A stretch of 64,000 nt of DNA from Pontixanthobacter rizhaonensis (GCF_012972675.1 NZ_JABCRE010000004.1:22789-86788); one strand, 5' to 3'; counted from the first letter of the stretch, positions 38,274 to 48,334 are shown. Made by a program: numbers and translations. The notes: a model not told the origin generated them from the letters alone.

Positions 38274-38467
38274 AACATGAAGCCCTGTTTTATGCTCATT
38301 CTAGGGCGCAGCGGCTAGTATCAGCCGCATTCATCAAATATCACTTGGCGAATGGCGCAGTGTGAGCCTGCGAAGATGCCGTGTACATCGAAGATGAATA
38401 TGCGGTTCGATCTCATTCGAGTTTTGCACCCGGCTGGGACCGAACCGCTATAGGTAACCTGCTGCGG

Positions 38468-38848
38468 TTATTCGACTCGCATCATCGTGCAGACTTTGTT
38501 GCCCGCTGGATCGCGCAGATAGGCAAGATGCATTTGCATGCCGCCGCCTTCACGAATGCCCGGTGGGTCTTCGATTGCGGTACCGCCATTGGCGACGCCC
38601 GCAGCGTGCCATGCCTCGGCCATTTCAGGACTGTCGACTGCAAAGCCGATTGTCCCGCCATTGGCGTGAGTCGCTGGCTGGCCGTCAATTGGTTTGGTGA
38701 TGATGAAAATGCTGCCATCTTTGATGTACATCACCCGGCCTTTAGGATCGACCATGCCTTCGCGCCCGCCAAGAGCGACAAAACATGCATCATAAAATTT
38801 CTTTGCAGCATCGATATCATCGGCACCGACCATTACATGGCTGAACAT
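38468..38848 (-). CDS. VOC-family protein (glyoxalase/bleomycin-resistance fold)
   Basis: 126 residues: MFSHVMVGADDIDAAKKFYDACF begins the first beta-alpha-beta-beta-beta unit and a second unit follows (GTIGFAVDSPEMAEAWHAAG, YLRDPAGNKVCTMMRVE). A possible metal ligand set includes His4. The substrate is unknown. AGGAGAG lies before the start. It sits 25 bases downstream of a second VOC gene that is clearly its paralogue. Confidence 0.85.
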   Translation of the reverse strand: MFSHVMVGADDIDAAKKFYDACFVALGGREGMVDPKGRVMYIKDGSIFIITKPIDGQPATHANGGTIGFAVDSPEMAEAWHAAGVANGGTAIEDPPGIREGGGMQMHLAYLRDPAGNKVCTMMRVE

Positions 38849-38873
38849 ACAATTCTCTCCTTAGAATTTCGGC

Positions 38874-39266
38874 TTAGGCCGGACGGTGAATGCCGCACAG
38901 TTTGTGACCATCGGGATCGGTGAAATAGCACAGATACATCGGCCCCATGCTGCCTTCGCGAAGGCCAGGAGGGTCTTCAATGCTGGTCCCGCCATTGGCG
39001 ACCGCGACATCGTGCAATTCCTGAATTTGATCCGGTGAATTGCATGCAAAACCAATAGTGCTGCCGTTGGAAGGGGTCACTGGCTTGCCATTGATAGGCT
39101 CGCTGACAGAGAAGGTTGATCCGTCATGTTGGTAAAACAGACGGGTTTGGCCTGTGTCATTGACATGAGCCATGGGCTCGCCTGCGCCCAATACGCCTAG
39201 AACGGCGTTGTAAAAGCTCTTCGATTTTTCAATGTCGCTTGAGCCGATCATTATGTGGTTCAGCAT
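38874..39266 (-). CDS. VOC-family protein, paralogue of the next gene
   Basis: 130 residues from ATG 39266, with AGGAGAG upstream. MLNHIMIGSSDIEKSKSFYNAVL and YFTDPDGHKLCGIHRP mirror the neighbouring VOC protein, so this is a tandem duplication with divergence. Follows the cupin gene by 16 bases in a run that starts with glutathione-dependent formaldehyde dehydrogenase, which suggests a role with reactive aldehydes or their glutathione adducts (inference). Confidence 0.85.
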   Translation of the reverse strand: MLNHIMIGSSDIEKSKSFYNAVLGVLGAGEPMAHVNDTGQTRLFYQHDGSTFSVSEPINGKPVTPSNGSTIGFACNSPDQIQELHDVAVANGGTSIEDPPGLREGSMGPMYLCYFTDPDGHKLCGIHRPA

Positions 39267-39282
39267 TCTTCTCTCCTTACTA

Positions 39283-39651
39283 TTATAGATCAATCGCCTT
39301 GGTGGCGGTTGCGGGGTCGCCGGTATTGGCAGTATCTTTCGGGTCGATGATCACCATCTGCACTTCTCCGTTCAGCGCACGGGGGCGGTGTTCGGTTCCG
39401 CGTGGGACGACAATCATCTGGCCTTGCTCCAGCACCTCGGTGTGGCCACGAAATTCCATTGTCAGTGTGCCGGAAACAACCAGAAACAGTTCATCACTGT
39501 CAGTGTGGCTGTGCCATTGAAAGTCACCCTCAGCCTTGGCGAGGCGCACTTCATTGTCGTTATAGCGCGCCACGATGCGCGGTGCCCAATGGTCGCAAAA
39601 CTGGCCAAACTTTTCTGCCAGATCAACTTTAGAAGGGGTCGTTTGAACCAT
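39283..39651 (-). CDS. Cupin-domain protein
   Basis: 122 residues; the ATG at 39651 shares its A with the frmA stop (TGATG). Cupin motif 1 is in DFQWHSHTDSDELFLVVSG, with metal ligands His, His and Glu; motif 2 is GQMIVVPRGTEHRPRA, with the last His. A single beta barrel, probably binding a metal. Coupled to frmA, function unknown. Confidence 0.85.
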   Translation of the reverse strand: MVQTTPSKVDLAEKFGQFCDHWAPRIVARYNDNEVRLAKAEGDFQWHSHTDSDELFLVVSGTLTMEFRGHTEVLEQGQMIVVPRGTEHRPRALNGEVQMVIIDPKDTANTGDPATATKAIDL

Positions 39652-40757
39652 CAATATACCACCACGCTACGGATACTTTCACCGGCGTGCATCAGGTCGA
39701 AGCCCTTATTGATCTCTTCCAAGGTTAGAGTGTGCGTGATCATCGGGTCGATCTGGATTTTGCCGTTCATGTACCAATCGACAATCTTGGGCACATCGGT
39801 GCGACCTTTTGCGCCGCCAAAGGCCGTACCGCGCCAATTACGGCCGGTGACAAGCTGGAAAGGGCGGGTTTCGATGGTTTTGCCGGCCTCTGCCACGCCA
39901 ATGATGATGCTGGTGCCCCAGCCTTTGTGGCAGCTTTCCAATGCTTGCCGCATAACTTCGGTATTACCGGTACAATCGAACGTATAATCCGCCCCGCCAT
40001 CGAGCATATTCACCAGCGTTTCGACCACATCGCCGACATTGCGCGGGTTCACAAAATCGGTCATCCCGAATTTGCGGCCCCATTCCTCTCGGTCGGGATT
40101 GATATCGACACCCACGATCCGGTTGGCTCCGGCCATTTTTGCCCCCTGCAGAACATTGAGGCCAATCCCGCCCAATCCGAAGACTACGATATTATCGCCC
40201 GGCTTTACGTCAGCCGTATTGATCACTGCGCCCACGCCGGTGGTGACCCCGCAACCGACATAACAACTGGTCTTAAACGGGGCATCTTCACGGATTTTCG
40301 CCACTGCTATCTCAGGCAGAACGGTAAAGTTGGAGAAGGTCGAGCAACCCATATAATGGTAGATCGTTTCCCCCTTATAGGAAAAGCGGCTGGTGCCGTC
40401 CGGCATCAATCCTTTGCCCTGCGTTTCGCGAATGGCGGAGCACAGGTTGGTCTTCCCGCTCAGGCACATCTTACACTGGCGGCATTCCGGTGTGTAAAGA
40501 GGGATCACGTGATCGTCCTGCGTCACAGAGGTGACGCCCGGACCAACCGCCCGGACAATCCCAGCGCCCTCATGACCCAGTACGGACGGGAACAATCCTT
40601 CCGAATCCAAGCCATCCAGTGTGTAGGCATCGGTATGGCAAATCCCCGTTGCCATAATCTCGACCAGCACTTCGCCGTCTTTTGGACCTTCCAGATCAAG
40701 CTCGACAATCTCAAGCGGTTTCTTGGCTTCAAAAGCGACGGCAGCTCTAGTTTTCAT
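39651..40757 (-). CDS. frmA: S-(hydroxymethyl)glutathione dehydrogenase / class III alcohol dehydrogenase
   Basis: 368 residues, zinc medium-chain dehydrogenase. Catalytic zinc ligands in [10 protein letters not shown] and GHEGAG, structural zinc cysteines in [18 protein letters not shown] site in [15 protein letters not shown]. Class III signature [16 protein letters not shown]. Oxidises the formaldehyde-glutathione adduct in the cytosol. First gene of a run with a cupin and two VOC proteins. Confidence 0.95.
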   Translation of the reverse strand: MKTRAAVAFEAKKPLEIVELDLEGPKDGEVLVEIMATGICHTDAYTLDGLDSEGLFPSVLGHEGAGIVRAVGPGVTSVTQDDHVIPLYTPECRQCKMCLSGKTNLCSAIRETQGKGLMPDGTSRFSYKGETIYHYMGCSTFSNFTVLPEIAVAKIREDAPFKTSCYVGCGVTTGVGAVINTADVKPGDNIVVFGLGGIGLNVLQGAKMAGANRIVGVDINPDREEWGRKFGMTDFVNPRNVGDVVETLVNMLDGGADYTFDCTGNTEVMRQALESCHKGWGTSIIIGVAEAGKTIETRPFQLVTGRNWRGTAFGGAKGRTDVPKIVDWYMNGKIQIDPMITHTLTLEEINKGFDLMHAGESIRSVVVY

Positions 40758-40825
40758 ACGAGGCCTTTATTTACGGGGTTCGGTGACAAGCGTTCAGTTG
40801 CTTTTCGAGACTGCAGATGATTCCG

Positions 40826-42256
40826 TCAACCGACGTGAACCGATTTTGCGACCATGCAAGCCATCACGCCCTCATGGCCATCTTCATGCCCATGGCCTGA
40901 CCATTTTACCCCGCCAAAGGGCATATCGACCGCGCTGACACCGCCCGCATTGATCGCAATCATGCCGGCTTCAATCTGCTGGGTCAGCCGTTCTTGCCGG
41001 ACGGGGTCGTTCGACCAGGCATAGGCTGCCAGACCGTATGGCAAGCGGTTCGCTTCTGCGAGCATTTCTTCCTCACCGGCATAGCGGTTGATAATAGCGA
41101 CAGGACCGAAGGGTTCTTCATTCATGATTTCCGCATTGTCGGGAACCTGCGACAAGACAGTCGGAGCATAGAAATACCCTTGATTGCCAATCCGTTCCCC
41201 GCCCGTATCGAGATGCGCGCCATGCTCTACCGCATCGCTAACCATGCGTTCGATCTGATCCGGTCCGCGGCTATTGGCCATCGGCCCCATTTGTACACCG
41301 TCTTCCAGGCCATTGCCCACTTTCAACGCTTTCACGCGTTCGATGAAACCGTCGCGGAATTTGTCGAAGACAGGTTCCTCAACAATAAAGCGTGTCGGGC
41401 TGACGCACACTTGACCGGCATTGCGAAAGGCATTGGGTGCCATCGTATCAAGCGCGCGATCGATATCTGCGTCGCCAAAGATCAATACCGGCCCGTGGCC
41501 GCCCAGTTCCATAGTGGTGCGTTTCAGATCTTCTGCCGCCAAGGCCGCTAGATGCTTGCCCACGGCGGTCGAGCCGGTGAAGCTGATTTTGCGTATGATG
41601 GGGGAGGCCATCAAATGACGGCTGACTTCATCGGGAACGCCAAATACCACTTGGCAGACTTCCGGAGGGAGGCCAGCATCGAGCAAGCACTGAACAGTCG
41701 CCAGCGCGGATGCCGGTGTTTCTTCCGACGGCTTGACGATGACAGAGCAGCCTGCGGCAATCGGTCCGCCGACTTTGCGTGCGATGTTAATGACCGGGAA
41801 ATTCCACGGAGCGAAAGCGGCGATTGGCCCGACAGGCTCATACCGCACTTCGGCGCGCTTACCGGCCGGGCGGGGCATAGTTCGGCCATAGATGCGCTTG
41901 CACTCTCCGGCATAGAATTCCAGCAACATCGCGCCGTAAATCGTTTCGCCTTTGGCTTCTGCCAGCGGCTTGCCTTGTTCACGGGTCATAATTTCGGCGA
42001 TCGTCCCGGCGCGTTCACGCAATAATTGTGCTGCCCCGGTTAGTACTGAAGCCCGTTTTTCAGGCGCTGCGGCACGCCAGGCTGCAAACCCCATGGCCGC
42101 ATTATCCAGCGCTGTGTCCAAATCAGCAGGGGTCGCCAGCGGTAATGTCCCGATGGCTTCGCCCGTCGCAGGGTTAAGCACGTCTTGCGTATTACGCCCA
42201 GCGCCCGCTAATTTCTCGCCGCCGATCAGAAGATGAAGTGAGGGGTAATCGGTCAT
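40826..42256 (-). CDS. gabD: NAD(P)-dependent succinate-semialdehyde dehydrogenase
   Basis: 476 residues, aldehyde dehydrogenase fold. Catalytic Glu in TMELGGHGPVLIF and Cys in NAGQVCVSPTRF. The start YPSLHLLIGGEKLA and MPFGGVKWSGHGHEDG near the end match succinate-semialdehyde dehydrogenases. Cytosolic. It precedes frmA by 68 bases on the same strand. Exact substrate may be another semialdehyde. Confidence 0.88.
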   Translation of the reverse strand: MTDYPSLHLLIGGEKLAGAGRNTQDVLNPATGEAIGTLPLATPADLDTALDNAAMGFAAWRAAAPEKRASVLTGAAQLLRERAGTIAEIMTREQGKPLAEAKGETIYGAMLLEFYAGECKRIYGRTMPRPAGKRAEVRYEPVGPIAAFAPWNFPVINIARKVGGPIAAGCSVIVKPSEETPASALATVQCLLDAGLPPEVCQVVFGVPDEVSRHLMASPIIRKISFTGSTAVGKHLAALAAEDLKRTTMELGGHGPVLIFGDADIDRALDTMAPNAFRNAGQVCVSPTRFIVEEPVFDKFRDGFIERVKALKVGNGLEDGVQMGPMANSRGPDQIERMVSDAVEHGAHLDTGGERIGNQGYFYAPTVLSQVPDNAEIMNEEPFGPVAIINRYAGEEEMLAEANRLPYGLAAYAWSNDPVRQERLTQQIEAGMIAINAGGVSAVDMPFGGVKWSGHGHEDGHEGVMACMVAKSVHVG

Positions 42257-42396
42257 TATGGGCCTGCCTTTACAAAATTGTCTCTCCTTACAATGGGTGT
42301 GAGCTTAGGGTTTTGCGAGCATTTCCAGCAGACTTTTTTGGGGCGTGGGGGTGATCGCCGGGTGAATATTCATCTTGCTGGTTCTATGATCCGGAA

Positions 42397-42783
42397 ATGC
42401 GAAAGATGATTCTCATAGCTGCGACAGCTGTTCTCGGGTCTATCGGCCTGACGATAATGCCTGCCGGTACAACGGCGCAGGAGGCAGATCAGCCCGCTTT
42501 GTCGCTGGAACAAAAGACCACGCTGCGCTGTGCTGCGGCCTTTGCGATGGTCGCGGACGGGCAAAAGCGTGGCAATCCCGAAGCGCTGGCATATCCGGCG
42601 CTTGATGAACGCGGTAAGGAATTCTTCGTTCGCAGCTCTGCCCGGTTGATGGATCAAACCGGGCTGGACCGCGCGGCAATCGCTTCCATCATGCAACGCG
42701 AAGCGCAGGATTTGTGGGATAATGACCAAGTGGATCAAATTATGCCATCCTGCCTGCTGCTGTTGAGTGCATCGGGAATATAA
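42397..42783 (+). CDS. Exported protein of unknown function
   Basis: 128 residues with a signal peptide (MILIAATAVLGSIGLTIMPAG, cleavage near TTAQ). The mature part is helical and acidic, with two cysteines, in LRCAAAF and MPSCLLLL, that could form a disulfide. No family recognised; small exported proteins of this look are common in sphingomonads. Stands alone between gabD (opposite strand) and the FzlA-like gene. Confidence 0.7.
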   Translation: MRKMILIAATAVLGSIGLTIMPAGTTAQEADQPALSLEQKTTLRCAAAFAMVADGQKRGNPEALAYPALDERGKEFFVRSSARLMDQTGLDRAAIASIMQREAQDLWDNDQVDQIMPSCLLLLSASGI

Positions 42784-42845
42784 TCCGGCAATGAACACGA
42801 TGTCCTATGTGGACGCGGCACCCAGCTTGAGGCAATAGGATCACC

Positions 42846-43517
42846 ATGTGGCGCCTCTATCAATTCCCTCTTTGTCCGTTCAGCCGGAAAGTTCGTCTTC
42901 TTCTGAGCGAGAAGGGCGTTGGCTATGAATTGTGGCGTGAGAATCCGTGGGAAGATACGGATGAATTTGCCAGCTTAAATCCAGCGGGCAGAACCCCGGT
43001 TCTTCACGATCCCGAAAAGAAGATCACTTTGTGCGATAGCCGCGCCATTTGTGAGTATTTTGAAGAGACGGTCGAGCAGGCACCGATGATCAACGGTACG
43101 GTCAAGGGGCGGGCGGAAATCCGCCGATTGGTCGCATTGTTCGACGAAAATTTCTTTAGCGATGTCACCGGGCCATTGCTGCAAGAGCGGATGATGAAAC
43201 GGCTCATTACCCGCCAACCACCGGACTCGCGGCGTTTGCGAGACGCGATGAAGATGGCGCATGGGCATCTCGATTACATTGACTATCTGATTGATAATAG
43301 GCCGTGGCTGGCCGGCTCGCGGATGAGCCTCGCCGATTTGGCCGCTGCGGCTCAGATTAGCGTGGCGGACTATCTGGGCGGCATTGATTGGACCGGTCAC
43401 GAACAGACGCGGGGATGGTATTCCATCTTCAAAAGCCGCCCCAGCTTCCGCCCTTTGTTGAGCGAACGTATGGAAGTAATCCAACCGCCAAGCCACTACG
43501 CAGATGTAGACGGGTAG
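42846..43517 (+). CDS. fzlA: FzlA-like glutathione S-transferase family protein
   Basis: 223 residues, GST fold: CPFSRKVRLLLSEKGV with a cysteine at the site where FzlA relatives vary, LNPAGRTPVLHD, and MSLADLAAAAQISVADYLGG in the helical domain. The N-terminal stretch and the C-terminal HYADVDG resemble FzlA, which binds FtsZ filaments and drives constriction in Caulobacter rather than acting as a transferase. The assignment is from memory of the family; a plain GST is the alternative. Confidence 0.65.
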   Translation: MWRLYQFPLCPFSRKVRLLLSEKGVGYELWRENPWEDTDEFASLNPAGRTPVLHDPEKKITLCDSRAICEYFEETVEQAPMINGTVKGRAEIRRLVALFDENFFSDVTGPLLQERMMKRLITRQPPDSRRLRDAMKMAHGHLDYIDYLIDNRPWLAGSRMSLADLAAAAQISVADYLGGIDWTGHEQTRGWYSIFKSRPSFRPLLSERMEVIQPPSHYADVDG

Positions 43518-43573
43518 GCCGCTGCTTGAGGCAAGCGAGATACTCCCCATATTGCGTGTAAAGGAGTTCGAAT

Positions 43574-43975
43574 ATGTCTGATCCGAAAAGCCGCACTGAC
43601 AGCGAATGGCGCGAAGCATTGTCGCCCGAGCGTTTCCATATTCTGCGCGAGAAGGGCACCGAGCGGGCCTTCACTGGCGAGTATGACACGCATTTCGAGG
43701 ATGGTGAATATTTTTGCGGTGCGTGCGGTGCAAAACTGTTCGAAAGTGATGCGAAGTATAATAGCGGATGCGGCTGGCCCGCATTCACTGCCCCGTCCGA
43801 CGGGGATGCGGTGAGCGAGCATCGGGACGAGAGTTTCGGTATGGTTCGCACGGAAGTGACATGTTCAAACTGCGATAGCCATTTGGGCCATGTGTTCCCC
43901 GATGGTCCGCCGGATGCCGGTGGTTTGCGCTATTGTATCAACAGCGCGTCTCTGGACTTTTCCAAAAATTCTTAA
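43574..43975 (+). CDS. msrB: Peptide-methionine (R)-S-oxide reductase MsrB
   Basis: 133 residues. Zinc cysteines in FCGACGAKL and [11 protein letters not shown], substrate region SGCGWPAF, and catalytic Cys in RYCINSASL. Repairs oxidised methionine; no signal peptide, so cytosolic. The MsrA partner is 15 kb away at 59229. Confidence 0.95.
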   Translation: MSDPKSRTDSEWREALSPERFHILREKGTERAFTGEYDTHFEDGEYFCGACGAKLFESDAKYNSGCGWPAFTAPSDGDAVSEHRDESFGMVRTEVTCSNCDSHLGHVFPDGPPDAGGLRYCINSASLDFSKNS

Positions 43976-44085
43976 CTACCGTGAACTTCATCTAGCGATC
44001 GGGCTGGTTTCCTGTTCACGCCGCGTTACAAGTGCTGCATGCATAAAACATCGATTGATGTGTGAATGGTGGGGTTTCTAATTCA

Positions 44086-46236
44086 ATGGCGAAGCGCGGC
44101 AGCAGAAGGAGGGCTCAGGCCAACCGCAAACCGGCAAAACAGCCGCTCAGCGGTTGGCGGTTGTGGTTTCGCCGCCTGATCATTGGCGGTGTTCTTGCCG
44201 GTGTCCTGGCTGTTGTGTTTGTCGGATTGGCGGTTGTGTTCGCGGCGAGCTCTTTACCGACGTATCAAGAGCTGAAAGCGACACAAACAGCACAGACGAT
44301 TATTGTACGCGCCAGAGACGGTAGTGAAATAGTTGAGCTGGGCCCCAGTTTTGGCGAATGGCTCGATAGCGGCGAAATCCCGGATGTTATGAAAGAGGCG
44401 ATGATCGCGGTCGAAGACCGGCGGTATAAGAGCCACTTCGGGGTCGATCCGATCGGCTTGGCACGGGCAGTCTATGTTGCAGCCACTGGCAATGGCCGGA
44501 TTGCCGGTACATCAACAATTACTCAGCAGCTTGCCCGCAATGTCTTTCTAAATTCCAATCGTACGCTCGACCGGAAATTGCGCGAGGCAGTTCTTGCTAT
44601 GGCTTTGGAGTCTAAATTTTCCAAAGAGCAAATTCTCGAGCTCTATTTGAACAAAGTGTATTTCGGCGGCGGGGCTTATGGCATCGACAGCGCAAGCCGG
44701 AAGTTCTTCAGCCATCCCGCCACTGAACTCAGCACCGCAGAGGCGGCGATTATTGCGGGCTTGGTAAAGGCACCGTCGCGCTATTCACCCACGGCCGATG
44801 TGCAAGCGGCGGTTGACCGGGCGCAAGTCGTCTTACGGTTGATGAAAGAGCAGGAACGGATATCTCCGGATGTTACGGTCGATTTATCGGCGGTAAAACT
44901 GAAGGAAGAACGCGGCCAGAACTCCGTTCGGTACTTCACCGACTGGGCATTGCCGCAGCTGGATTTACTGCTGCCCGAGACATTTGAACCGATTGAAGTG
45001 TGGACCACGCTGGATGTCGGTATGCAGCGGGCCGCCTCCGCTTCGATCAAATCCAATACCCCTGATGGCGCGCAAGGCGCACTGGTCAGCCTTGACCGTG
45101 ATGGCGCGATTCTGGCGATGGTGGGTGGTACGGATTATGTCGAGACGAATTACAATCGCGCGTCCGATGCCATGCGGCAGCCTGGCTCTGCTTGGAAATT
45201 GTTCGTGTATCTTGCTGCACTGGAAGCTGGATATACACCGGAAGATCGCGTGGTCGACGCACCGGTGACGATTGATGGTTGGAGCCCGAAGAATTCAAAC
45301 GGTAAATTTTCAGGCGAGATCAATGTCCGCACTGCGTTTGCCTATTCCAAAAACACCGTCGCGGCGCAGCTTGGTAATGAAGTGGGCTTTGGAACAGTCG
45401 CCAGCATGGCCCGGCGGTTCGGCATCTCTACACCTATTTCAACATTTCCTGCGATGGTTCTGGGCAGTTCCGAAACGCGGGTGATTGATATGACACGGGC
45501 GTTCGCCGGGGTTTCCGCCGGGGGGCGCTCGGTTGAACCTTATGGCATTGTCAAAGTCACGACAGCCAGCGGAGAGACGCTGTATCAGCATAAATCTGCG
45601 CGCGGGTCGCGTTTGGTGCCGGAATATGTTGCCGCTGGTATGACTGATCTGATGCAAACGGCAGTTAATACCGGCACCGGCAAGGCAGCCCAGATCGGTA
45701 GGCCTGTGGCGGGGAAAACAGGTACCACTTCATCGAACAAAGACGGTTGGTTCATCGGCTTTTCAAGCGGTATAACTACGGGCGTTTGGATGGGCCGGGA
45801 TGACGCAAAGCGAGTTGCCGGATTACAAGGCGGCCGGGCACCGGCGCGCGCCTTTGCGGCCTATATGCGTTATGCGGTGAAGGATCGCCCGATCGAAAAA
45901 TTCAACACAGAACTGAAACTGCCCGAATGGCAGTTGGAGCCTGATGAGGAATTTTATTTCGGTGATCCGGAAGACTATTATTACATCGACGAACAAGGCA
46001 ATTTGATTGAGCCGGGCGGGCCGGACGGACCGCGCGATCCAGCTTTCCCCATTGATGGTGAGCAAGGTAGGCCTGGCGCAGCGCCTGCTCGGCAGACGCC
46101 GGGTGGGGATGGACCGCCGGCCGCGAGCGACGATTTTCTTGAACGCGCGACGGGAGAGCGCAATAGGTCTGCTCCGCCGCCCACGCCGCCAAATCCGGCT
46201 GCAGAAGCATCGCCTGACAGTGAAGATCCAGGATAA
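44086..46236 (+). CDS. Class A penicillin-binding protein (PBP1-type)
   Basis: 716 residues from ATG 44086; GTG 44062 would add 8 residues. Cytosolic basic tail, one membrane helix (IIGGVLAGVLAVVFVGLAVVF), then a GT51 glycosyltransferase with catalytic Glu in AVEDRRYKSHFGVDP and GTSTITQQLARN. The transpeptidase has SxxK in PGSAWKLF, SxN in YSKNT and KTG in AGKTGTTSSN. A proline-rich tail ends it. Builds and crosslinks peptidoglycan. It is shorter than E. coli PBP1a, without the extra OB domain. Confidence 0.92.
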   Translation: MAKRGSRRRAQANRKPAKQPLSGWRLWFRRLIIGGVLAGVLAVVFVGLAVVFAASSLPTYQELKATQTAQTIIVRARDGSEIVELGPSFGEWLDSGEIPDVMKEAMIAVEDRRYKSHFGVDPIGLARAVYVAATGNGRIAGTSTITQQLARNVFLNSNRTLDRKLREAVLAMALESKFSKEQILELYLNKVYFGGGAYGIDSASRKFFSHPATELSTAEAAIIAGLVKAPSRYSPTADVQAAVDRAQVVLRLMKEQERISPDVTVDLSAVKLKEERGQNSVRYFTDWALPQLDLLLPETFEPIEVWTTLDVGMQRAASASIKSNTPDGAQGALVSLDRDGAILAMVGGTDYVETNYNRASDAMRQPGSAWKLFVYLAALEAGYTPEDRVVDAPVTIDGWSPKNSNGKFSGEINVRTAFAYSKNTVAAQLGNEVGFGTVASMARRFGISTPISTFPAMVLGSSETRVIDMTRAFAGVSAGGRSVEPYGIVKVTTASGETLYQHKSARGSRLVPEYVAAGMTDLMQTAVNTGTGKAAQIGRPVAGKTGTTSSNKDGWFIGFSSGITTGVWMGRDDAKRVAGLQGGRAPARAFAAYMRYAVKDRPIEKFNTELKLPEWQLEPDEEFYFGDPEDYYYIDEQGNLIEPGGPDGPRDPAFPIDGEQGRPGAAPARQTPGGDGPPAASDDFLERATGERNRSAPPPTPPNPAAEASPDSEDPG

Positions 46237-46326
46237 GAATTGGTGATTGTGACCCAAATCACAGCGACACCGCTGCAATGAAGTACCGATTGGATATTGA
46301 TTTCATTCTTATGATGAGGGGAATTT

Positions 46327-46722
46327 ATGTCTATTCGCTTTACTGCTTTGGCGGCGCTGTTGATCGCGTCATCGTCTGCTTCCGCAAGTTATCGTACATC
46401 GGTTGATGATGACGGGTGCTGGGATGCCAAAACATCCAACCGAACCAAGTGTCTGCAGCAAACAGATCATAATTGGGAAAACGGCAAAATCACGGTCACG
46501 TACAGTAATGTGTGCGATCAGCGGATATATGCCAAAGTTTGTCACGATCAGGACGACGGTACGCCCGATTGCGGGGCATTTGGAATTCGCGGTAACAGCA
46601 ATTACAAATACTACACGTACCGGGCGACGGGTGACGTTGAGTATAATGCCGTAGGTTCCACCAATTCTTCATTCGACTGGGTCTGCAAGAAGCGTTGGAA
46701 TATGAAGGTCAACGGTTCATAA
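46327..46722 (+). CDS. Small exported protein with six cysteines
   Basis: 131 residues. Signal peptide with cleavage after SSSASA. The mature 112 residues have six cysteines (in GCWDAK, KCLQQ, NVCDQ, KVCHD, DCGAF, WVCKK), enough for three disulfides, and many aromatic and charged residues. No family recognised. GAGGGGAAT upstream of the ATG gives a good ribosome site. A terminator follows directly. Confidence 0.7.
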   Translation: MSIRFTALAALLIASSSASASYRTSVDDDGCWDAKTSNRTKCLQQTDHNWENGKITVTYSNVCDQRIYAKVCHDQDDGTPDCGAFGIRGNSNYKYYTYRATGDVEYNAVGSTNSSFDWVCKKRWNMKVNGS

Positions 46723-46750
46723 AATGCGCTGATCTAGTCTCTCGAACACA

Positions 46751-46787
46751 AAAAGGCCCCCTGTCGTTATCCGGCAGGGGGCCTTTT
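46751..46787. terminator. Bidirectional terminator
   Basis: AAAAGGCCCCCTG (46751-46763) pairs perfectly with CAGGGGGCCTTTT (46775-46787), 13 bases, loop of 11. The A-tract on one side and T-tract on the other let it end both the convergent six-cysteine gene and the Do protease gene. Confidence 0.93.
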
Positions 46788-46810
46788 GATATAGCGGGTG
46801 TGCCTGGCGC

Positions 46811-48334
46811 TTACCGCAACCGGATCGCGATGTAGCGGGCCGGTTGGCCGCGGCGCTGCACCCGCAGCAGAACAGCATCACGATTTGCGGTTTTGGCTTC
46901 GTCTACGATGGCTTCCAGACTGGCGATGCTATCAACCGACTTATAGTTCGCGCTGAGGATAACATCCCGGCGGCGCAAACCTTTGCGGGCGGCGTCGGAA
47001 TTCGGATCGACCCGGGCGATGGCAAGACCGCTAGTGTCTGCCGGAGAGCCCAACTGGCGGTTAATCGCCGGTGTCAGCGGAACCACTTGCAAACCAAGTG
47101 TTTCTTCCAGCTGGCCACTATCGGCCGAATCTGGAACTGTCTCTTCGTCTTCCGGATCAGCAAACATTTGCTGCTGGCGCATTTCTTCTTCGCTCGGACG
47201 TTTGCCGATTGTGGCGGTAACCGTGCGGCGCTTACCTTCACGGTAAAGCGCAATCGGGATTTCCGTACCAGGCGCAATATTGGCCACTAGGAACGACAAT
47301 GTTTGTTCAGACGTGACCTTCTTGTTGTTCACTTCCACCACAATATCGCCAGCGCGTATGCCGGCTTTGTCGGCTGCAGCGTCTGGAGATACGGCTTGAA
47401 CAAATTCGCCAACATTCTTTTCAAGGCCAAGCGAATCCGCCAGATCTTCGTCTACAGGCTGGATGCTGACGCCCAAGAAGCCGCGTTCGATATCCTGGCC
47501 TTCGCGCAATTGAGCGACGATAGGTTTGGCAACTTCTGCTGGAATGGCAAAGCCGATGCCCACGCTGCCGCCTGATGGCGAGAAGATGGCGTTGTTAATG
47601 CCGATCACATTGCCCTGCATATCAAACATAGGCCCGCCCGAGTTACCCCGGTTAATACTGGCATCTGTTTGAATATAGCGATCATAAGCCCCGGAACCTG
47701 TATTCCGCGATACCGCCGAAACGATGCCGGACGTTACTGTTCCGCCAAGGCCAAACGGGTTGCCGATGGCAATGACCCAGTCACCGACACGGGCTTGATC
47801 GGAATCGCCGAATTTCACGAACGGGAAGGCTTCGCTGCGATTGATTTTCAGAACCGCAAGATCGGATGCTGCATCAGCGCCAACCAGTTCCGCATCATAT
47901 TCCTTGCCATCAGGCATAGTAACGGTGATTTCTTCGACCGTGCCGCGGCCATTTGGGCTGACGACGTGATTGTTGGTCACAACAAAACCATCAGCCGAAA
48001 TGATAAACCCGGAACCCAGCGATTGGGCTTCCCGTGTTTGCGGAGTGTTTTGGCCTTGGCCCGGACGGCGCAGACCAAACAGATCGGCAATCGAATTACC
48101 GCGCGACACTTCGATCCGTTGGCGGGTAGAAATGTTGACCACAGCGGGTTGCAGCTGAGCTGTCAGATCAGCAAAACTCTCCGGCGCACCGGCGCGCGGC
48201 ACGGCGCGCTGCATCTCGATGCCTTCGTTAACAGCAGTTTGCGCGCCAGCGGGGAAACCGCCAACCATTGTTACAGCTGCGCCGCCAATCAGCAGCGCGG
48301 AAGTTAATCCATAAGCATATCGCACAGGCTTCAC
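46811..48334 (-). CDS. Do-family serine endopeptidase (HtrA/DegP type)
   Basis: 507 residues. Signal peptide, then a trypsin-like domain with His in TNNHVVSPN, Asp in ASDLAVLKI and Ser in RGNSGGPMF. Two PDZ domains follow (GFLGVSIQPVDEDLADSLG and LGLQVVPLTPAINRQLG). Degrades or refolds damaged proteins in the periplasm. It is 126 bases downstream of hflC, all on one strand, so a shared quality-control block is plausible. Confidence 0.95.
   Translation of the reverse strand: MKPVRYAYGLTSALLIGGAAVTMVGGFPAGAQTAVNEGIEMQRAVPRAGAPESFADLTAQLQPAVVNISTRQRIEVSRGNSIADLFGLRRPGQGQNTPQTREAQSLGSGFIISADGFVVTNNHVVSPNGRGTVEEITVTMPDGKEYDAELVGADAASDLAVLKINRSEAFPFVKFGDSDQARVGDWVIAIGNPFGLGGTVTSGIVSAVSRNTGSGAYDRYIQTDASINRGNSGGPMFDMQGNVIGINNAIFSPSGGSVGIGFAIPAEVAKPIVAQLREGQDIERGFLGVSIQPVDEDLADSLGLEKNVGEFVQAVSPDAAADKAGIRAGDIVVEVNNKKVTSEQTLSFLVANIAPGTEIPIALYREGKRRTVTATIGKRPSEEEMRQQQMFADPEDEETVPDSADSGQLEETLGLQVVPLTPAINRQLGSPADTSGLAIARVDPNSDAARKGLRRRDVILSANYKSVDSIASLEAIVDEAKTANRDAVLLRVQRRGQPARYIAIRLR

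Noticed and set aside
38044..38467. Hidden gene around tRNA-Leu
   Set aside because: All frames in the flanks are short and lack ribosome sites; only weak hairpins are seen.
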